A stretch of 64,000 nucleotides of DNA from a virus, in the IMG/VR virus record IMGVR_UViG_3300008450_000027, positions 1-64,000 of that record, one strand, 5' to 3'. The translations under genes and the position numbers were made by a program. The notes beneath the pieces were generated by a model that had not been told where the DNA came from, did not search any database, and was given only the letters and a program-made list of their open reading frames with translations. Positions 1 through 9,199 of this stretch are shown here, in pieces (position 1 is the first letter of the stretch; every line of letters begins with the position of its first letter).

Positions 1-800
1 CCATATAGATTATACTTGGGTCCATACTGTATTAAGTCATTAACTGTTGATTCTGTGTATCCAGTAACGAGAAATGGTACAGATATGTAATTACTACTTA
101 CAAAGTCATTTATATTTGTATTTGAGTCCCCTGTAAATATATAATCATAACTTATTGGGGTTCCAGACCAATTACCACCTGATGGGGTAAATGTAGCGGT
201 TCCCTGTGGGTTAAAAGGTACAATATTTGTAAATGGTACTGTTACCGTTTTAGATACCGTTGATATCCCCCACGGTGAAGTAGCGGTCATAACAATCGTA
301 AATGTATCATTTGTCAGTGGGTAAACATGTGTTACTGGTGTTGTTCCACTAATAGGTTGTGACGTTCCATCACCCCAGTCAATAACATATGTCACCAATT
401 CCAAAAACTTTTTAAATTCTAAGTCTGATGTATTATATAGGGAATATGTGGTTGGGGACATTGTGGATCCTGAAAACAAAAAGTTTTGAATAACATCTTT
501 CTGTAATACAGCTCCGTCAAATGTTGAGTAGTACCCAATGTCAATAGCTGTTTGGGTGAACATTATTGGTATGGTTAATCCGGTCAATAATGATGTACCT
601 CCAGTACCCCCACTTAATATGTTGGTCATACCAGTATATACACCGGTGGTTCCGGTTAGATATTCGGTGGTCGAAGCTGTAAACAAACAACATGGGTCAA
701 TAGTGTAAAACGTTTCACCATCACCGGTATATGTTACCGTAATTAAATCACCCTTTATATTTTCAGGTGATATTTTAAAATAATACTTTTGTTCTTCCAT
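1..800 (-). CDS. Partial virion protein with PKD-like domain (C-terminus outside window)
   Basis: An open minus-strand frame begins with ATG at 798-800 (MEEQKYYFKISPEN) and stays open to the window edge, giving about 266 residues without the C-terminus. Around residues 135-165 it contains the PKD signature: a D-W-G-D-G-T stretch followed about 12 residues later by H-V-Y, then a beta-rich T/V segment. PKD domains are Ig-like beta sandwiches common in phage fibres and surface-binding proteins. It is the last gene seen of the leftward structural operon and almost abuts the next gene upstream (stop at 802). I infer a tail or baseplate-attached adhesin; its exact role cannot be read from this fragment. 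Confidence 0.75.
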   Translation of the reverse strand, partial: MEEQKYYFKISPENIKGDLITVTYTGDGETFYTIDPCCLFTASTTEYLTGTTGVYTGMTNILSGGTGGTSLLTGLTIPIMFTQTAIDIGYYSTFDGAVLQKDVIQNFLFSGSTMSPTTYSLYNTSDLEFKKFLELVTYVIDWGDGTSQPISGTTPVTHVYPLTNDTFTIVMTATSPWGISTVSKTVTVPFTNIVPFNPQGTATFTPSGGNWSGTPISYDYIFTGDSNTNINDFVSSNYISVPFLVTGYTESTVNDLIQYGPKYNLY

Positions 801-801
801 A

Positions 802-1644
802 TTATGGGTTTACGTATTCATACCAATTAATCTGGTTTATCAGTATTCCACATCTAGTGTTGTTATCAGTTCTAAAAACTTGGTATGTTTTTTCATCATA
901 ATTTAACTTAACCTTATAATAAAAATATTGACCATTATCAAAATTAAATTTATTTGGTGTTATTAAACTTTGTGGTTTGTTAGTCATTCTAATAAATGTA
1001 CCCAATTTAGCGTCAAAAAATTTAGCTGACATATAAAACTCATCGATATTAATGTAAGACCTGTCTCTTAACCAATAAATAAAAAATCCTTCCTTATCAC
1101 CAACATAATCTAAAACAAATTGTGGTTTTTTTATATCTACGTTTGGTTGTAGTGGGTTAATTGATACCGACTCGGTTAGACCTTGTTGTACTGGTATTAT
1201 TATCGTCAAATATATTTTTTGGTTTTTTTCGTCATTAGTATCATATAAATCCAATTTAAAAAATGACTTGGTAAATGGTTTTTTAAAGTAATATATTTCT
1301 TGTGGACTAAAGTCCTCATAAATGTAACTGGTCCCCCAATCAGTTGGTGTGACCGTTGTGGCGGTTATTGGTTGTAGATCCTTATAAAAATTAAAATTGT
1401 GGTATATTTGTGTAGCTTTTTTATTAATAGTAAAAATGGGTGTGGATAAAACAAAATTCCACTCGTCATGACTAAACCTGACCGTTTCAAAATCTTTAGC
1501 TATACCAATAACTTCCTTGACCATTTCGGTTTCGTATTCCTCAACACTTTGATCCCTACCCATAAAATCCCAATTCATTTCAATTGGTATATTTATTTGG
1601 TTATCAATATTATCCCTTAAAATTTTATATTTATTCACAATCAT
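802..1644 (-). CDS. Hypothetical structural protein, 280 aa
   Basis: The frame runs from ATG (MIVNKYKILRDN) to a TAA at the start of the following PKD-like gene. Its start overlaps the end of the 581-residue gene upstream by 14 bases, typical of translationally coupled virion genes. The protein is rich in Tyr, Asn, Phe and Thr, with alternating hydrophobic residues suggesting beta structure. It has no signal peptide, membrane segment or catalytic motif that I recognise. Its position downstream of baseplate genes makes a baseplate-peripheral or fibre-connecting role plausible, but this rests on context only. Confidence 0.7.
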   Translation of the reverse strand: MIVNKYKILRDNIDNQINIPIEMNWDFMGRDQSVEEYETEMVKEVIGIAKDFETVRFSHDEWNFVLSTPIFTINKKATQIYHNFNFYKDLQPITATTVTPTDWGTSYIYEDFSPQEIYYFKKPFTKSFFKLDLYDTNDEKNQKIYLTIIIPVQQGLTESVSINPLQPNVDIKKPQFVLDYVGDKEGFFIYWLRDRSYINIDEFYMSAKFFDAKLGTFIRMTNKPQSLITPNKFNFDNGQYFYYKVKLNYDEKTYQVFRTDNNTRCGILINQINWYEYVNP

Positions 1645-3376
1645 CTATTAATGGGTCTTGAATTTCGTTTATATTTTTAACATTGGTTCCTTCCGGAATT
1701 ATTCTAAAAATTGTGTTAACAAATGGGTAATGTTTTCCATTTGTAAATGGGTAATCAACACCAATATTATTTTGGTCAATAAACCCGTACGGATACAAAT
1801 CTCTCCACCTAAAACCATTAGATAAATTTGAATAGAAACTGTAGTCTGGTAGTCCAACAATGTTTTGATCCTGACTTTCCTCCACGTAGTCTGAAAATTC
1901 CCTAATAATTATTGGGTTGTGGGGGTAATAATAATACCCAAACTGATTTGTCTGGAAGTTATCGTTGGTCAGGTAAAACCAATTATTGTTAAATTTTATT
2001 TTATGACAATATCTGGATATTAATCTTTCTGTTTGTTGGTAATCGTTCCACTCACAAAAATCCCCATCAAGTGTGTCCCCCGAAATTACATCTTTATTAT
2101 AAAAAAATGGTCCTTGTGATGGTATGGTTTCCGATGTGTAAGTACTTTCAGATATTGTGGTATTGGATAGGGTGTTAAATTCATCCCACCAAGAACTTGG
2201 TTGACTATTAACTAGTGGGATATTAAACTCCCAACCTTGTTTTAGTTTCCTTGTCCACCCAAAAAATCCTTTCCAGATTGTCGTGAAATATAATTGACTG
2301 ATCGGTCTATTTTGATTATCTCTAAGTGGGTTTATATCTATATCAACATTAAATGATAATGTATACGATTGGGATCCTTCTTTAGTTGAGCTTCTTTGTT
2401 TATTATTGGGGGTTAGAATAGCTATCTCATCTTTAATGGTATTCTTAAAGATGTTTTGTTCAAATCCGGATTTAACTAAAACAGATTCATTACTATTTGT
2501 TATAATTTTGTGAACTCTAACATAATATTTTGATGTTGTTTCATTTTCATTTGTCTTACTTATCACTCTTTTAAAAGTACCCGAGTTGTTAGTCAGGAAG
2601 GTTGTACCGGTAAATCCTACATTTCTAATGTTAAAAATATATTCATCACTACCATACCCAAAATCACCCAATTTAGTCACTTTAAATGTGGATTCCCCAT
2701 TATATGTTATTGGTAATTTAACGTATTCACCCACACTTAGTCCGTGTTTTACTGGGGATCTAAATCGTATATGTCGTCCATTAAGATCACTACCCAATGT
2801 AATTAAATATGGTATTCCATCACTAACCACCCATGACCAAGATGTTGTTGTGTCATAATCAACAGCGTACATTTGTTTTGTATAATCATTTTTAAATGGA
2901 TAACTCATGTAGTGTGTCCAATTATATGTTGTGGCACTTTTATTTAGAAAATCTATATGGTTATTTGGTGGTGTTGTATATCCAACAACATTGTTATCAG
3001 TTCTAATAAAATCAAACTCTTGGTACTGTGGGTAACCTTCCCATGGGACTGTATTTGGACTTGATGATAATAATTGTGATGAAGCGTTATTGATTGGGTT
3101 TGTGTAGTATAGATTGTTTTTATACGGTGTGTAAGTTGTACTACCACTAAATTCATTTTTAAAGACCACTATAAACTTGGTTGATGGTCTGAATACAGTT
3201 GATTCTTGTCTTTCATTATCATATACGGTTTCAAGATTTAGATCAACAATACGATCAAAATCAACAATTTCTTTGGTGTTTTGTGTTAACGAAATATCAA
3301 TTTCATCATTAACATTCGGTGATGTGGTATATCTAAGACTACCAAGTATTATATTTGTTGTTGTTTCTACACCCAT
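1631..3376 (-). CDS. Hypothetical structural protein, 581 aa
   Basis: A long minus-strand frame starting MGVETTTNIILGSLRY, one base from the stop of the 1916-residue gene and overlapping the start of the 280-residue gene. It is Thr/Ser/Asn/Tyr-rich and low in Cys, with many short beta-strand-like stretches and aromatic clusters (for example repeated Tyr near residues 480-490), as in phage adhesins and baseplate decoration proteins. I see no enzyme motif. Tight packing with both neighbours indicates the same transcript as gp25 and gp6, so a virion role is likely. The family is not recognised. Confidence 0.7.
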   Translation of the reverse strand: MGVETTTNIILGSLRYTTSPNVNDEIDISLTQNTKEIVDFDRIVDLNLETVYDNERQESTVFRPSTKFIVVFKNEFSGSTTYTPYKNNLYYTNPINNASSQLLSSSPNTVPWEGYPQYQEFDFIRTDNNVVGYTTPPNNHIDFLNKSATTYNWTHYMSYPFKNDYTKQMYAVDYDTTTSWSWVVSDGIPYLITLGSDLNGRHIRFRSPVKHGLSVGEYVKLPITYNGESTFKVTKLGDFGYGSDEYIFNIRNVGFTGTTFLTNNSGTFKRVISKTNENETTSKYYVRVHKIITNSNESVLVKSGFEQNIFKNTIKDEIAILTPNNKQRSSTKEGSQSYTLSFNVDIDINPLRDNQNRPISQLYFTTIWKGFFGWTRKLKQGWEFNIPLVNSQPSSWWDEFNTLSNTTISESTYTSETIPSQGPFFYNKDVISGDTLDGDFCEWNDYQQTERLISRYCHKIKFNNNWFYLTNDNFQTNQFGYYYYPHNPIIIREFSDYVEESQDQNIVGLPDYSFYSNLSNGFRWRDLYPYGFIDQNNIGVDYPFTNGKHYPFVNTIFRIIPEGTNVKNINEIQDPLIDDCE

Positions 3377-3377
3377 A

Positions 3378-6300
3378 TTAGTCGATAATATTTACATATA
3401 ATTTTATAAATCTATTCACAGCTGTTTTACCGTTTTTTAAACCAAAGTAAAAATGGTATGGAGCTCCCACTATAAATTTATTTTGTAATGGTGTTCCATT
3501 TATTACTGGATTACCAGAAGAATCAATATTAGTAATAAAACCATACTGTAAATTTGGTGGTACTGCTGTCATAGTGGATGTTTGAAAATAATTAAATGGT
3601 GAGACGTTATTACTTGTGTCCAGTGATTGGTATTTTCTTGATGGTAACCTACTTGACCCCAAAACCCAGGATGTGTCCCAATTGTTAAATTCATTACCAA
3701 AAATAGTGTTATTATCATTTAGTGTCCAACGGTATAGTGGAACTTCTTGTGTACTATTATATGGTATTAGATCCTGTAATAAGGGTGAAAAATTATAAAT
3801 TTTATATCCGGGTGACAAAGCTCTCCTGTTTTTGTATTGATCCTCACTAGTATTGTAAAATACACCAAAAACCGGTTTATTAGCCGAGTCAACCCCAACC
3901 CAAATAAACTGATCTGGGTAGTTCGATCCAACAAATGGATTTATTTGGTATTCAGAATTTATTGACATTGACTGAGCGATATCACCATCAATTCTAGAAC
4001 CTGTTCTTGAAAAATATTGTTGTACTGAAGCGTCATTTGTATTAAAGATCTGTTGTAGCCACGTTGAGTTAACGAGTCTAGATATTATACCCAACTGTAA
4101 TACTAATGATGAATCATTGTATGATGAACTTGTTAGTGTATCTGATAAGTATTCCCCACTAAATTCCGGATTTGAACATATGTAGGATATGAATTCATCC
4201 CTTTTACCCAAATCCATGATGGTTGTTGGTGTTTTTATCTGTCTATTATTTACCGAATTATCGGATGGACTGGTACTTTGTGACCCAATAAACCCAACAG
4301 CTGGGGATATTCTATATGGGGTAGATCGATAAAAGAAACTATTACTAGCTGTATTATAGTTTATTATCTCTTCACAATATTTGTAGTCTGTAAATTCACC
4401 AAATTCATCATATAATGTCAACTTATTAAATGTCGGCATGTATAGTGTTCCGTTAACCCAATTATTTTGGAACATGTGTGAAAATACTCCACGACAAGCT
4501 GCGTACATTATTCTAAATCTAGCTTTCCATTCCAAAAATAATTCAATGTCAGAACCGATACTACTGACATATGGTTCGTTCAATAAATAATAACATCCAT
4601 TAATTACTTTATCATTATCAGCACATGTTTCATTTACCGTAAAACCAGTTCCGTAACCATCGTAACATGATAATTCAGTCATACCTTCACATGTTAAACT
4701 ACCAGCTAACGATTCTGGTATACCTGAATCAACTAATATATTATTTGGGTCGTCTGACTGTAGTTGGTATTGGAATATTGTATCACAAATCCCTTCATCT
4801 GGTATTTTATAATACATGAAAGAGTTGTTTTCATGTAAAACAAATCTAGTGTACGGGTCACCGTTATAACCTGGTATATACGGGCCTTTGCTCTCCAAAT
4901 TGGTTGACGTTGGTAATCTATCACTTCTCATAACAATACCAAATCTATCATTAAAATTAATACCTTTAACTGAACTTGTATTACAATTCAAATAAGGACT
5001 AGGACAACTAGTTGATGGTATGTCGTAATAACTAATGTAGGCTGGAGAACAAAGATACCAAATTGTATTTGTTTGGGCTTTGTAATTGGAGGATCCGGAT
5101 CTCAATCCATCAGCTATTGGTGGATTTATAGCGTAACCAGATTGATTATCATTTGACCAAACACCGTTATTATCAGCTTCCGCTGAAATGTCACCTAAAT
5201 AACTACCGAAAGTTGATAGGAACGATCCACCACCCACATACATAAATTTGGTTGGGTATTGACTTTCGTCCCAAGCGTCTGCCGTACCACCACAAACCCC
5301 AATAGGTCCAATTGTCGTATTGGATAAAACCTCCGAAGTTACCCCTCTGTAAGGTAATACATCATATTCCGCTCCCGTTGACCAATCAATTGAGTTAAAC
5401 CCATCAATATAATTAGGTTCAATTCCGGTATATGGTTGGACCGATGTGTCAGCGAGTAATGGTCCCGAAAAATACGGTAATACGTGTCTCATTTCAAGGC
5501 CTGAATTTTCAAAATCAAGTGATGAGTAGTAATACGGTAATGTGGACCCACTATTTGTGTATTGATTAAACAATGTGGAATCTGGTGTAAAACTAAAAGA
5601 CTTGTGGTATTGACTTCTGCCACCATTACCCGACGATAAATAATTTACATTTGTTGGTACATTATGTCTAGCTGGTGTAAAATTACTACCTGTGGTATAT
5701 CTTCGTATAGGATAATTTAGTTTATAATAACCAGTCACCGAAACTTGATTTGCAGCTTTTCCGAATAAGGTCCCTAATTCATATTTAATTAGTTGTCTAT
5801 CGGTATATGGATCAACCCCTCTAGTTAATATTATAACACCCAAATTTTGACCGTCAAAAAAATTATCTAAAGCTTTTGCTTGTTGTTCATATTCATTATT
5901 ACCTTGATATTGTTCGTATCTCCATTTAACAATGTGATTTAAATATTCTCTAGGGAAAAAACCAGAACTAATTTCGTTAGACATGGACAGATAATTTGAT
6001 ATTGACATACCGGTAATAACTTGGAAATACTCCATGTCAGCTGGGAATCTATAACTACCATTTTCGGTATTCGCACTTATAGGTACTGTTATTGTTTTAT
6101 TAGCTGGTTGAGTTGGGTCTCCTGGAACGTAAAATCTATTCGCGTAGTCGATGTTCACACCGTGTACCCCAGGTGGTAATGTTGTCCCAGTTATTGATCT
6201 ACAATTAAACTCATTATAAAGTGTACCCCCAGTTGAGTCCGTTAATCCTGTAATTCTATGGATGTCCCCAGACATTCTTGGGTTTTGGAACGTTATCATC

Positions 6301-9128
6301 TCTCCCGGTTGGAAAGCGTTATACATATTCCAATCGACGACAATTACCAAGGGTTGATCCTCAAAGTAATCATCAGCGTTATTAACGTAAGTTCTAATGA
6401 AGTTTTTACCTGAAAAAAACTTATCTCTAAGGTTAAATCTATTTAATTTGTTTGGCCAATGTTCGGTAATTGGATACCCCCATTCTGATGGTGGTGTACC
6501 TTTTTTTGTTAAAAAAGCTGTAACACCTCTACGTGGGTTACCTAGTCTGTCGATACCAGAAAATAGTTGGTAGAATTGTGCCGCAGCGTCAAATGAGACT
6601 CCTGGGTCATCTTCATCAATACGATTCTGATACGGATTTCTTGGGTTACACCCCAATTCTGGGTTTTGGTAGTTGTATGAGGCTGTTGTATCAGCTAAAA
6701 ATGAATTATTTGTATCAACAATTCCCTGACCAAGGTCGTCTTCAGGTTCATTTAAATTAGCTAATAATGGGTCACACGGACAAGCGTCACAATCTGGATA
6801 TGTTAACATTGGTAATCCAATTCTGTTAAATGTGTTCCAGTTAACTAATCTAGGTATTATATATACAATAAAAAATACTAATAACGCAATATATAAAATA
6901 GCTGCGATTATTTGTGGTATTACAATGAACACCGCTGGGAATGAGTATATCGCGGTTCCAATCGCTTGAGCGATTTGATACCCTAACCATATTGGTATAC
7001 CAATCGATACCAACCATTTTAAAACAGGCCAAGAAACTATCACAAAATGAGCTATTGTTATTAACACAATCATTGGTAGTGTCAATATATTTAAAAGCAA
7101 TTGTACAACAAACTCAATAAAATCAAAATTTCTTTGTAGGTCGTTTACTGGGAATTTATTATTTTCAGTTTGACACCGTCTATCTGTAATTTCTTTAATA
7201 CCCAAATGTCTATCTTTATTTTTACCTTTCTTGTACCTATCAATAAATGACGATACTGTATAAACTTTATTATAGTGGAATTGATAAAATGTATCCTCAC
7301 AGTTTATAGCCACATTTTTGTCCACATAGTCATCCCAATCTAAACTAAAAGCGTATGATCTTATGTAATTAAAATAATTTTGATTTCCAAAACTATATAC
7401 AACCTGTTGTGGTTGACTTATATCAACAGCTGTAGGTGTTATTCTTACAAATTCACCAACATTAACAGGAATTGAGTTTAAACTACCTGAATATAATGTC
7501 CATGGACCTAAACCAGATGGTCCTATTTCCACAATATATGATTGTACATTTGTTGTTGTGTCACTCACTAAACCACCTTGTTGGGTAAACGCTCCCCAAA
7601 CCGTGGATATTGTATTAGGTGGTATTGAGAATGTTGTAGGTCCTAATGAACCCCCAGGATATGTTATTGTAGCTGGTAATGTTGGGTCTATTGGTGTAAA
7701 AATAATATTTACGACATTATTGTTTGTTAATCCGGTAATTCCCAAGTTTGGGTCCCCTAGGTATGGTGACTGACTTGATAGTGGGTTAGATTGTATAAAT
7801 ACACTAAATGTCAATACGTTTGATGTCACCACAGGTCCCAATAGGTCACCAGATCCAACAATTGTTAAACTATCCTCATAATCGGGTACTGGTATATTTG
7901 AAACGTAAGGTATTAGAACTATGTTACTCGGATCTGAACTAGTGTTGTCCCATCCATATTCTCTAATGTTTGGTACAAGGTAATTAGCTCGAATAAAATT
8001 ATTGTTATTCCCGGTTTCATTTTGCCATTTAATCTTAAATCTATATTTTGATTTTGTTGGTATTCCAACACTTGGGTCGTTTGAAATTACTTGATTACCG
8101 AACTCGTCTGTTGTTATGTAATCTAAGTTCATTGGTAGATTAGCTAACCACGTTCCGTTTTCATCAATAATTTTACCATCATTTTCTAGAATATATTGTT
8201 CTAGTATCGGATCCCCAAACTCATCAACATTTATTGTTTGTCGTATTGATAGAATTTGTCCTGGACCGGAAACTAAATCACAAAGATTCCCCATGTCCAA
8301 TTTTGGTACACACCCAGTACTTAAATAGTCATCATTTGATGTTGACACTATTGACCCCATAAAAATAGAGGTTGGTTCAATTTTAACACTACTTTCAGTT
8401 GTTAAGTCAAAATCAACTCTGGTGATACCAATTTGACAAACGTCTTCTTCACCCCATAGTGGTGAGACCTCAACAATTTTATTTAATGTCTTTATCTGTG
8501 GTAATTCATTTAAATCTGTTGACGTTTTAAATGTTGTACCGTTTAATTGGGTTTCGTTAGCTTGACCCGTACGTATTAAATCTTGTGGTGACAAAGAAAA
8601 ACAACCCATATCGGATAAATCTATATCCATGAAAATGGTTTGACTACCTGTTGGTACACCGAATATCATGTAGTCACCACTATCGTTTGTTTTTACCGTA
8701 AATTTGTAGTATTTGTCATAAACTTCTATAGTTGTTTGATCAATAAGAACTTCTTCCTTTGTTGGAAATGTCCCGGTGGCTGAGTGTCCTGGATATGATG
8801 GTTCTTTCGGTAATAAATTATACCTATACCCGTTTTCATTTAATGTTGATAATGTTTTATACGGATATAGTTCAGAAACCACCGGATTTAATTCATCCAA
8901 ATCTTCTATCGGGATAAATAAAGATACTTTAGCGTTTGGTAACCCATAACCCCCATTAACAAATACTCGACCAACAATGACCCCATAATCAGAACAAATT
9001 CTTGTGTATATATCACTTTGGTTAATCTTTAATGATAAGATCTCCAAGGTTTCAAAGTCTTGTTCTAACTTGAGATTAATGTATTTGTCAACACCTACTT
9101 GTGTTCGTATTCTATATGATTTAGGCAT
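3378..9128 (-). CDS. Giant baseplate-associated protein with internal membrane-like segment, 1916 aa
   Basis: The N-terminal ~200 residues look like a carboxypeptidase-regulatory-like beta fold: a G-R-V-F-V-N-G-G-Y-G-L-P-N-A-K-V-S-L run near residue 55, then a Y-x-F-x-V-x-T-N-D-x-G-D-Y segment, as in extracellular CarboxypepD_reg domains. Residues ~668-762 form an unusual, almost uninterrupted hydrophobic stretch that could hold three or four helices. A short Cys cluster (C-D-A-C-P-C) follows. The remaining ~1100 residues are beta-rich and Tyr/Asn/Gly-rich. The gene follows gp6 after a 71-base gap with a TATTTATC element 13 bases before the ATG. I infer a large peripheral baseplate or tail-tip protein; the hydrophobic block could serve in membrane engagement. 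Confidence 0.8.
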   Translation of the reverse strand: MPKSYRIRTQVGVDKYINLKLEQDFETLEILSLKINQSDIYTRICSDYGVIVGRVFVNGGYGLPNAKVSLFIPIEDLDELNPVVSELYPYKTLSTLNENGYRYNLLPKEPSYPGHSATGTFPTKEEVLIDQTTIEVYDKYYKFTVKTNDSGDYMIFGVPTGSQTIFMDIDLSDMGCFSLSPQDLIRTGQANETQLNGTTFKTSTDLNELPQIKTLNKIVEVSPLWGEEDVCQIGITRVDFDLTTESSVKIEPTSIFMGSIVSTSNDDYLSTGCVPKLDMGNLCDLVSGPGQILSIRQTINVDEFGDPILEQYILENDGKIIDENGTWLANLPMNLDYITTDEFGNQVISNDPSVGIPTKSKYRFKIKWQNETGNNNNFIRANYLVPNIREYGWDNTSSDPSNIVLIPYVSNIPVPDYEDSLTIVGSGDLLGPVVTSNVLTFSVFIQSNPLSSQSPYLGDPNLGITGLTNNNVVNIIFTPIDPTLPATITYPGGSLGPTTFSIPPNTISTVWGAFTQQGGLVSDTTTNVQSYIVEIGPSGLGPWTLYSGSLNSIPVNVGEFVRITPTAVDISQPQQVVYSFGNQNYFNYIRSYAFSLDWDDYVDKNVAINCEDTFYQFHYNKVYTVSSFIDRYKKGKNKDRHLGIKEITDRRCQTENNKFPVNDLQRNFDFIEFVVQLLLNILTLPMIVLITIAHFVIVSWPVLKWLVSIGIPIWLGYQIAQAIGTAIYSFPAVFIVIPQIIAAILYIALLVFFIVYIIPRLVNWNTFNRIGLPMLTYPDCDACPCDPLLANLNEPEDDLGQGIVDTNNSFLADTTASYNYQNPELGCNPRNPYQNRIDEDDPGVSFDAAAQFYQLFSGIDRLGNPRRGVTAFLTKKGTPPSEWGYPITEHWPNKLNRFNLRDKFFSGKNFIRTYVNNADDYFEDQPLVIVVDWNMYNAFQPGEMITFQNPRMSGDIHRITGLTDSTGGTLYNEFNCRSITGTTLPPGVHGVNIDYANRFYVPGDPTQPANKTITVPISANTENGSYRFPADMEYFQVITGMSISNYLSMSNEISSGFFPREYLNHIVKWRYEQYQGNNEYEQQAKALDNFFDGQNLGVIILTRGVDPYTDRQLIKYELGTLFGKAANQVSVTGYYKLNYPIRRYTTGSNFTPARHNVPTNVNYLSSGNGGRSQYHKSFSFTPDSTLFNQYTNSGSTLPYYYSSLDFENSGLEMRHVLPYFSGPLLADTSVQPYTGIEPNYIDGFNSIDWSTGAEYDVLPYRGVTSEVLSNTTIGPIGVCGGTADAWDESQYPTKFMYVGGGSFLSTFGSYLGDISAEADNNGVWSNDNQSGYAINPPIADGLRSGSSNYKAQTNTIWYLCSPAYISYYDIPSTSCPSPYLNCNTSSVKGINFNDRFGIVMRSDRLPTSTNLESKGPYIPGYNGDPYTRFVLHENNSFMYYKIPDEGICDTIFQYQLQSDDPNNILVDSGIPESLAGSLTCEGMTELSCYDGYGTGFTVNETCADNDKVINGCYYLLNEPYVSSIGSDIELFLEWKARFRIMYAACRGVFSHMFQNNWVNGTLYMPTFNKLTLYDEFGEFTDYKYCEEIINYNTASNSFFYRSTPYRISPAVGFIGSQSTSPSDNSVNNRQIKTPTTIMDLGKRDEFISYICSNPEFSGEYLSDTLTSSSYNDSSLVLQLGIISRLVNSTWLQQIFNTNDASVQQYFSRTGSRIDGDIAQSMSINSEYQINPFVGSNYPDQFIWVGVDSANKPVFGVFYNTSEDQYKNRRALSPGYKIYNFSPLLQDLIPYNSTQEVPLYRWTLNDNNTIFGNEFNNWDTSWVLGSSRLPSRKYQSLDTSNNVSPFNYFQTSTMTAVPPNLQYGFITNIDSSGNPVINGTPLQNKFIVGAPYHFYFGLKNGKTAVNRFIKLYVNIID

Positions 9129-9199
9129 TAAGTCTTTTTTTGATAAATAGTTTATTTCCTATTTTCAAAAAATAGTCCTAAATATAAAAAAATAAATTA

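Noticed and set aside
9129-9199. Hairpin CTATTTT / AAAATAG after gp6 as a terminator
   Set aside because: Stem is A/T-only apart from the end pair and has no following T-tract on the minus strand. Read-through to the 1916-aa gene is more likely.
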